From: CAZQQN01 sp964549595
Lineage (GTDB): Bacteria; Bacteroidota; Bacteroidia; CAILMK01; CAYYUA01
DNA: 21,781 bases
Assembly: GCA_964549595.1 (NCBI GenBank)
Contig: CAZJWK010000038.1
Span: forward strand, 1-21,781
Direction: 5' to 3'
Part shown: positions 17,234 through 21,781 of the stretch, in pieces
Layout of the letters: each line of letters starts with the position of its first letter
Position numbering within the stretch: the stretch's first letter is position 1
The notes under the pieces: model-generated
Database searches by the model: none
The model's input: only the letters and a program-made list of their open reading frames with translations
Told to the model about the DNA's origin: nothing
Made by a program: the position numbers and the translations under genes

Positions 17234-17479
17234 GAAGAAGCCTTTGACATTGTGCTCTTAGATATCCACATGCCTGATATGAATGGGTTCGAAGTAGCCA
17301 AAGCCATAAGGCAAAACGATAACCGGGCCACCTCTTCTAAAGTGCCTATTGTAGCCATTTCAGCGGATATTTACACAGAAACCAAGGAAAAAGCCAAACA
17401 AGCAGGGATCAATGATTTTATCGAGAAACCCTTTGAGATCAATAAATTGAGGGAAGCCATAAAGAACGTATTGGAATAA
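17234..17479 (+). pseudogene. Remainder of the receiver domain after the in-frame stop
   Basis: This 82-codon continuation is in the same frame as the kinase gene and encodes the missing part of its receiver: the phosphoacceptor in VLLDIHMPDMNG (the Asp codon at 17261-17263 would be residue 644), the switch serine in VAISAD, and the conserved lysine in EKPFEI. It ends with a normal TAA. A GTG at 17252 could restart translation, but the product would lack the first strand and acidic pair and should not fold as a receiver. With the TAG read as sense, the complete protein would be 715 residues, a normal size for this architecture. Confidence 0.8.
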
Positions 17480-17509
17480 CCTAACTAAATAATCCGGCTT
17501 TACTTCAGG

Positions 17510-18664
17510 TCAGTAGCTAAATGCCCCCTTATCTCCTTTAACGGTAACCTGTGCTCCTTCCATGCTTTCACAATAACCGATCACCTTAGCCTCAATCCCG
17601 AATGCCCCCGCCACGTCAATTACCTTTTGGGCATGCTGCTCATCCAAGTAAATCTCTAACCGGTGGCCCATGTTGAAATCCTGGTACATTTCGCGCCAGT
17701 CTGTTCCGGTTTGTTGCTGGATAAGACGGAAAACTTCCGGAGGCTCAAACAAGTTATCCTTGACCACATGCAGGTTTTGGATAAAGTTTTTCACCTTGGT
17801 CTGCCCGCCACCGGTATTGTGAATAATGCCGTGAATTTCAGGCTTAAGTTCCCTGAACAGGTTTGTTAAAAAAGGCAAATAGGTCCGGGTTGGGGAAAGC
17901 AAAAGTTCGCCAACCGTATACTGGTTATCCACTTCATCGGTTAACCGGTGTTTGCCCGTATAAGCGAGGTCCTCGCAAATATGTGGATCAAAGGTTTCGG
18001 GAAATTCCCTGGCATAGTCATGGCTCAGGACTTCATGCCGTGCCATCGTTAACCCATTGCTTCCAATACCGCTATTGTAGGTTTCTTCGTAATCGGCCTG
18101 TCCAAAAGAAGCCAGGCCTACAACCACGTCATCAGGCTGAATGTCATTGACGATTATTTCTGAACGGGGGACGCGAGCATAGGCCGTAAATCCTACATCC
18201 ACCGTTCTTACAATGTCACCTACATCAGCGGTTTCTCCACCGGCATTGTGAATGGTGATGCCGTAACCCGCCATTTTGTTGATGAAATTTGAAGTACCCT
18301 GAATCAAATATTCCAGGACTTCACCGGGTATGAGGTTTTTATTCCGGGCGATGGTATTGGAAAGGATGATATTATTCGTAACCCCTACACAGGCCAAATC
18401 ATCCAGATTCATGACGATGGCATCCTGGGTAATCCCCTGCCATACGGACAAATCACCCGTTTCCCGCCAATAAAGGTAAGCCAGGGCCGTTTTGGTGCCT
18501 GCTGTATCAGCATGCATGACGGTGCAATAATCCTCATCGCCAGTGGTATGGTCCGGCAGAATCTTGCAAAAGGCATTGGGGTAAAGGCCTTTATCCAAAT
18601 GCTGAATGGCCTGATGAACCTCTGTTTTGGAAGCCGATACCCCGCGTTGTTGGTATTTACTCAT
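17510..18664 (-). CDS. purM: Phosphoribosylformylglycinamidine cyclo-ligase (AIR synthase), Bacteroidota type
   Basis: PurM-family enzyme of 384 residues, which closes the imidazole ring to make aminoimidazole ribonucleotide in purine synthesis with ATP. The N-terminal part has HADTAGTKTALAY (about 50-62), the counterpart of the DGVGTK motif, followed by the MNLDDLACVG segment. The signature GGETADVGD lies near 142-150 and the C-terminal domain carries HNTGGGQTKV. The protein is longer and more diverged than the roughly 345-residue E. coli type, in keeping with a distinct Bacteroidota clade as I remember it. The related AIR-synthase-fold enzymes (SelD, ThiL, HypE, PurL) fit less well because their own motifs are absent. 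A TAnnTTTG box lies upstream. It stands alone here, converging with the kinase gene and not in a pur cluster. Confidence 0.88.
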   Translation of the reverse strand: MSKYQQRGVSASKTEVHQAIQHLDKGLYPNAFCKILPDHTTGDEDYCTVMHADTAGTKTALAYLYWRETGDLSVWQGITQDAIVMNLDDLACVGVTNNIILSNTIARNKNLIPGEVLEYLIQGTSNFINKMAGYGITIHNAGGETADVGDIVRTVDVGFTAYARVPRSEIIVNDIQPDDVVVGLASFGQADYEETYNSGIGSNGLTMARHEVLSHDYAREFPETFDPHICEDLAYTGKHRLTDEVDNQYTVGELLLSPTRTYLPFLTNLFRELKPEIHGIIHNTGGGQTKVKNFIQNLHVVKDNLFEPPEVFRLIQQQTGTDWREMYQDFNMGHRLEIYLDEQHAQKVIDVAGAFGIEAKVIGYCESMEGAQVTVKGDKGAFSY

Positions 18665-18697
18665 GGAATAAGGTTATTATAAGGTTGGTTTTCCCTG

Positions 18698-18705
18698 CAA
18701 AGGTA
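18698..18705 (-). promoter_or_regulatory. TAnnTTTG box upstream of purM
   Basis: Read on the minus strand the sequence is TACCTTTG, an exact match to TAnnTTTG, 33 bases before the purM start. The nearest upstream TTG is only 14 bases away, closer than usual, so the second element is doubtful. Confidence 0.45.
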
Positions 18706-18872
18706 ATAGGTAAACCGGCCAAATGCGTCAGGTTGGTGGACCCTAAATTCAAAACTCCCGACCTGTTTTTAAACAGATATGTTCGCCTATCGTTATTTAA
18801 AACCTCTGAATCTGCCTCATTCATTTATAATAGCAACGCTTTCTAAAAATTCCTTTTTTACCTGTTTTCAAT

Positions 18873-18906
18873 GTACTTTTATTTGGTCAGCACAAAACAA
18901 AAGTAC
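18873..18906. repeat. Inverted repeat GTACTTTT / AAAAGTAC
   Basis: An 8-bp perfect inverted repeat (18873-18880 and 18899-18906) with an 18-base loop, first of the hairpins in this gap. Its right arm overlaps the tandem repeat that follows. Confidence 0.55.
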
Positions 18907-18921
18907 CAAAACAAAAGCACC
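18894..18921. repeat. Tandem 14-base repeat, two copies
   Basis: AAAACAAAAGTACC (18894-18907) is followed directly by AAAACAAAAGCACC (18908-18921), differing at one base. From memory this AAAGTACC-AAAGCACC string recurs between genes in many Bacteroidota genomes, but that is an unchecked impression. Confidence 0.55.
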
Positions 18922-18972
18922 CTTTGATTGCATTTTTTGACCCGTTCTAAGGGGGTGGATCAAAAATTAAAC

Positions 18973-19026
18973 CGAAACCATGCCATTGATAAATATGGGA
19001 ACATTTTTATCAATGGCATTGGTTCG
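18973..19026. repeat. Long stable hairpin
   Basis: AACCATGCCATTGATAAA (18976-18993) pairs with TTTATCAATGGCA plus TGGTT (19006-19024), with one bulged T at 19019 and a 12-base loop. CG pairs extend the stem after a second bulge. Thirteen inner base pairs are uninterrupted. No T run follows the right arm, so it is not a normal terminator for either strand. Confidence 0.75.
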
Positions 19027-19041
19027 AGTTATCCCGATTTA

Positions 19042-19065
19042 GGAAATCACCAAGAAGGTGATTCC
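19042..19065. repeat. Hairpin GGAAATCACC / GGTGATTCC
   Basis: Nine base pairs with one bulged A and a five-base AAGAA loop, 17 bases beyond the longer hairpin. Confidence 0.6.
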
Positions 19066-19109
19066 AGAAGTCAACTGACTGCAAGGCTTTCCTTAATCAG
19101 GGTTCAATA

Positions 19110-19131
19110 GAGGGGCACTGGCGAACCCCTC
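19110..19131. repeat. Hairpin GAGGGG / CCCCTC
   Basis: A perfect six-base GC-rich stem (19110-19115 with 19126-19131) closing a ten-base loop. No T run follows. Confidence 0.45.
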
Positions 19132-19287
19132 AATGACAGGTTCTCAAAATAAACAGGGGTTTTATTACTAAATCAAAACTTCTCAAAAACATTTCTACAA
19201 AATTTAAGGTAGAACCTTATTTCGGACTAAAATACTATATTGAATTTTGAATAAAAAAAGGCAGGGTTAAATTTCGAATCTCTTTTG

Positions 19288-19312
19288 CCCTTGGCTTTAG
19301 CCAAGGGGTTTT
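19288..19312 (+). terminator. GC-rich hairpin with short T tract, terminator- or attenuator-like
   Basis: CCCTTGGC (19288-19295) pairs perfectly with GCCAAGGG (19300-19307) around a TTTA loop, followed by GTTTT. There is no + strand gene just upstream for it to terminate. It lies about 100 bases before the crtD-like start and could act in that gene's leader or end an unannotated transcript. Confidence 0.5.
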
Positions 19313-19412
19313 AAAAAGCCTTAGGACTGTTGGGCAAAAAAACCATTAAGGGTAGGTATTGATACAATCATTGAACAATTAACCCTTAATTTGTTTTTTA
19401 AAAAGCAAAAAT

Positions 19413-20912
19413 TTGGCACAATACGGTGAGGTTAAAAACAGGGCCATTGTGGTTGGGGCTGGTATCGGGGGTTTGGCGGCCGGCATCCGTTTAAGGAGTC
19501 AGGGATGGGAGGTAAGGGTTTATGAAAAGCAAGCCTCTGCAGGCGGAAAGATCGGAGAATGGCGGTCAGATGGCTTTCGTTTTGACACCGGCCCCTCCCT
19601 TTTCACGCTTCCTTCTTTGATTGATGACTTATTCAGGTGTGCCGGGAAAAATCCAAGGGACTATTTTAATTACCGGGCTTTAAAGGAAGGCACTTTTTAT
19701 TTTTATGAAGACGGTACTTACCTGGCTCCGGGAACTGATAGCGCCCGGCTTTCGGAAACCCTGAATAAAGCCACCGGTGAACCGGTAAGCAACATTGAAG
19801 CATTCCTGGAAAAAAGTGCGGAAAAATATAATATTACCAAGCCGGTTTTCCTGGAAAAGTCACTGCACAGAAAATCTACCTATTGGCGAAAATCCACATT
19901 AAAACGCTTTCTGAAGCTTCACCGGCTGGAGGCAACCAGAACCATGGCCGGCGCAAACCAAAAACAATTCAGGGATAAGCGTGTTCAGCAGTTTTTTAAC
20001 CGGTACGCGACCTTTAATGGCTCAAATCCCTACCATACACCGGCCACTTTTAATGTCATTCCACACCTGGAGCACAATGTAGGGGCTTATTTCCCGGAAG
20101 GGGGCATGTATCAGATCATTCAAGCCTTAGTACAATTGGCTGAGGATATGGGCGTGGTATTTCACTGGCAGGAACCGGTTCAGAAGCTAATTGTATCAAA
20201 TGGTGCCGTTCAGGGATTAAAAACAAGTAACGATGAGGTAATATATGCAGAGACAGTGATCAGTAACCTTGATGTACACGCTACTTATCGCTACCTGCTA
20301 CCCGGTAACATTTGGCCCAGACGATTCCTGGATCAACCCAAATCATCCTCTGCGCTTATTTTTTATTGGGGCGTGAAAGGCCACTTCCCGAAGCTGGGGT
20401 TACATAATATCCTGTTTGCCAAAGACTACCGCTCTGAGTTCGAAGCCATTTTTGACCATATGACTTTACAGCAAGATCCGACCGTTTATATTTATATCAG
20501 TAGCCGGCTGAATCCGGAAGACGCTCCGGAGGAGCACGAAAACTGGTATGTGATGATCAATGTCCCCTGGGATAATGGACAGGATTGGGACCAGATTATC
20601 TGCGATGCTCGTAAAAGCATTATTCAGAAAATAGAAAGGCTCACGGGGTATGAAATCCGTGAACGGATCGTTTTGGAAGCTAAACGAGACCCCCGTGATC
20701 TGGAAGCCGAAACAGGGGCCTACCTGGGGGCTTTGTATGGCAATAGCGCTAATAACATGTTAGCAGCTTTTCTGCGTCATCCCAATTTTTCTACAAAAGT
20801 GAATAACCTTTATTTTTGTGGTGGCACGGTGCATCCGGGTGGTGGTATCCCACTTTGCTTGCTTTCGGCTAAAATTGCCACTGAGTTGGTCGAAGCAGAT
20901 CTGTCGTCTTGA
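19413..20912 (+). CDS. crtD: Carotenoid 3,4-desaturase, CrtD-like (phytoene desaturase family)
   Basis: FAD-dependent carotenoid desaturase of 499 residues. The dinucleotide-binding GAGIGG is at residues 15-20, followed by the acidic end of the second strand (VYEKQ) and GGKIGEW. The C-terminal flavin signature GGTVHPGGGIPLCLLSAK is intact. The segment FDTGPSLFTLP is the form I associate with Bacteroidota CrtD (1-hydroxycarotenoid 3,4-desaturase); CrtI phytoene desaturases of the phylum usually read GPSWYWMP here. The FATYNGSNPY-like segment (residues about 204-213) supports CrtD. The start is unusual: no ATG occurs before the Rossmann fold, the frame is closed by TAA at 19380-19382, and TTG at 19413 is the best start. 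The acyltransferase gene follows after 155 bases, suggesting carotenoid tailoring. The exact substrate is not established. Confidence 0.85.
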   Translation: MAQYGEVKNRAIVVGAGIGGLAAGIRLRSQGWEVRVYEKQASAGGKIGEWRSDGFRFDTGPSLFTLPSLIDDLFRCAGKNPRDYFNYRALKEGTFYFYEDGTYLAPGTDSARLSETLNKATGEPVSNIEAFLEKSAEKYNITKPVFLEKSLHRKSTYWRKSTLKRFLKLHRLEATRTMAGANQKQFRDKRVQQFFNRYATFNGSNPYHTPATFNVIPHLEHNVGAYFPEGGMYQIIQALVQLAEDMGVVFHWQEPVQKLIVSNGAVQGLKTSNDEVIYAETVISNLDVHATYRYLLPGNIWPRRFLDQPKSSSALIFYWGVKGHFPKLGLHNILFAKDYRSEFEAIFDHMTLQQDPTVYIYISSRLNPEDAPEEHENWYVMINVPWDNGQDWDQIICDARKSIIQKIERLTGYEIRERIVLEAKRDPRDLEAETGAYLGALYGNSANNMLAAFLRHPNFSTKVNNLYFCGGTVHPGGGIPLCLLSAKIATELVEADLSS

Positions 20913-21067
20913 TGGCGGTTCATGGGCATATCGGGGAAGATTTTAAGAGAAAGGATTTTATTCGTCTCAGGTCTGCCTTTTAGGGTTGGCTGACGTTTTG
21001 AGAAATAATGTGAAATCTCAGGGGTAACCCGGCCTATGATTTGTTGTAATAATGAGAATAGCAATTC

Positions 21068-21691
21068 ATGATCAAAGCCCATCATACCTGGTTTGGCACC
21101 AAGATCATCGATTGGTTGGTCCCTTTCCTCATTAATCGTCATTTCAGGGATTTTATAATAGAAGAAAAAACTGCCATCGATTACCAAAAACCTGTTTTGA
21201 TCCTGGCCAATCATTTCAGCTGGTGGGATGGCTTTACGCATTATTATTTGAATCAGCATTTGTTCCGGAAACGCTTCCACGTGATGATGCTGGCGGAGGA
21301 GCTTGCTAAGCGCCCGATTTTTAGCAAGGCCGGTGCTTTTGGCATTCATAAGGGCCGAAAAGATGTGCTGAAAACCTTAAATTATACCCTCGGATTACTG
21401 GATAAACCCAATAACCTGGTGCTGGTTTTTCCGGCCGGCCAGATCCAAAGCTTATACCATCAGGAATGCTTATTTCAGAAGGGAATGGGACGTATTCTGG
21501 AAAATGTAAACAAAGAGGTGCAGATTGTTTTTTCTTACATTTTTCCGGATTACGGCTCACATCCTAAACCTGCACTCCATTGCTACCTACGGAAATGTGA
21601 CTTGCATGAATGGTCTTTGAAAAGTGTGGAAAAGCATTTTCAGGACCATTTTCAGGAAGTGCTTAAACAACAGCAAATGAAGTTTGAATAA
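21068..21691 (+). CDS. PlsC-family lysophospholipid/glycerol acyltransferase-like protein
   Basis: A 207-residue acyltransferase. The catalytic NHxxxxD box is NHFSWWD with His49 and Asp54, preceded by the usual PVLILA strand. The region where PlsC enzymes have FPEG reads FPAG at 121-124, so the usual glutamate is replaced by alanine. The length is short but within the family range. It is probably membrane associated, using acyl-CoA or acyl-ACP. Its position downstream of the crtD-like gene suggests it acylates a hydroxylated or glycosylated carotenoid, though phospholipid synthesis is the default family role. The stop is 90 bases from the window end and no terminator is seen in that stretch. 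Further genes of the cluster, if any, lie outside. Confidence 0.82.
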   Translation: MIKAHHTWFGTKIIDWLVPFLINRHFRDFIIEEKTAIDYQKPVLILANHFSWWDGFTHYYLNQHLFRKRFHVMMLAEELAKRPIFSKAGAFGIHKGRKDVLKTLNYTLGLLDKPNNLVLVFPAGQIQSLYHQECLFQKGMGRILENVNKEVQIVFSYIFPDYGSHPKPALHCYLRKCDLHEWSLKSVEKHFQDHFQEVLKQQQMKFE

Positions 21692-21781
21692 AATTATCGA
21701 GAAAAGGCCCTAACCTGAATTTTTTAGTTCTACCCCATTTTTTGTGGAAATTTAGTGCTGTGGTTTTACATGGGGCCTTCG

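Larger units (their letters stand above)
18706..19412. other. Hairpin-rich gap of about 700 bases with no convincing gene
   Basis: The region between divergent purM and the crtD-like gene has no reading frame that looks coding; a 60-codon frame at 18928-19110 starts with TTG, has no family resemblance and overlaps two hairpins. It does contain a series of inverted repeats, at 18873-18906, 18973-19026, 19042-19065, 19110-19131 and 19288-19307, plus a tandem 14-base repeat. Some of it must hold the crtD promoter, but no exact TAnnTTTG box is found close to that start (the nearest is TTAATTTG at 19386-19393). Confidence 0.6.

Noticed and set aside
17252..17479. An independent small response regulator starting at GTG
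   Set aside because: It lacks the first strand and the acidic pair of a receiver and is exactly in frame with the kinase; it is the tail of that gene.
18928..19110. A 60-codon + strand frame in the hairpin-rich gap
   Set aside because: It begins with TTG, resembles no family, and spans two inverted repeats; better explained as chance.
20810..21349. A 179-codon open frame on the minus strand spanning the end of the crtD-like gene and the start of the acyltransferase gene
   Set aside because: It overlaps two well-supported genes antisense, has no recognisable domain, and its composition looks like a mirror of their codons.
1..21781. CRISPR array, tRNA/rRNA genes, insertion sequences, integrase or phage modules, defence systems
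   Set aside because: I looked for regularly spaced repeats, clover-leaf sequences, transposase or integrase motifs and defence-gene domains and found none; the genes are housekeeping or ordinary accessory functions.

Overview
The window reads as an ordinary chromosomal segment of a Bacteroidota bacterium, probably Cytophagales or a near relative. Four things point there: a secreted protein with a type IX secretion (T9SS) type A C-terminal sorting domain; several promoters of the TTG / TAnnTTTG type used by the Bacteroidota primary sigma factor; a DnaG primase whose zinc-ligand residues are all replaced; and a CrtD-type carotenoid desaturase. The order-level placement is an inference. No tRNA, rRNA, CRISPR array, insertion sequence, integrase or phage gene was found.

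Layout. 1-2005 (+): a rho-independent terminator of an upstream gene, a serine beta-lactamase-fold hydrolase/lipoprotein, and a DinB-fold protein with its own promoter. 2067-3983 (-): dnaG. 4104-5255 (+): a T9SS-sorted secreted protein. 5333-8329 (-): korA-korB, a two-subunit 2-oxoacid:ferredoxin oxidoreductase with a good promoter in front of korA. 8330-10249: sparse, AT-rich DNA holding a free-standing 81-residue T9SS-tail-like protein (+) and an uncharacterised cysteine-containing lipoprotein (-). 10250-11845 (+): a polytopic GT-C-like membrane protein. 11927-15097 (-): uvrB and, upstream of it on the same strand, an extended-SDR epimerase/reductase. 15098-15331: a long imperfect palindrome. 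15332-17479 (+): a hybrid sensor histidine kinase broken by an in-frame TAG in its receiver domain. 17510-18664 (-): a Bacteroidota-type purM. 18665-19412: 748 bases without a convincing gene but rich in hairpins. 19413-21691 (+): a crtD-like carotenoid desaturase and a PlsC-type acyltransferase, probably the start of a carotenoid-modification cluster that continues beyond the window.

How the genes fit together. Most are independent housekeeping functions: replication (dnaG), excision repair (uvrB), purine synthesis (purM) and central carbon/ferredoxin metabolism (korAB). The only clear functional units are korAB and the crtD/acyltransferase pair. I did not find a convincing new multi-gene system. 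The items most worth a second look are the broken hybrid kinase, the orphan T9SS tail protein, the primase without zinc ligands, the hairpin-rich 748-base gap and the cysteine-patterned lipoprotein.
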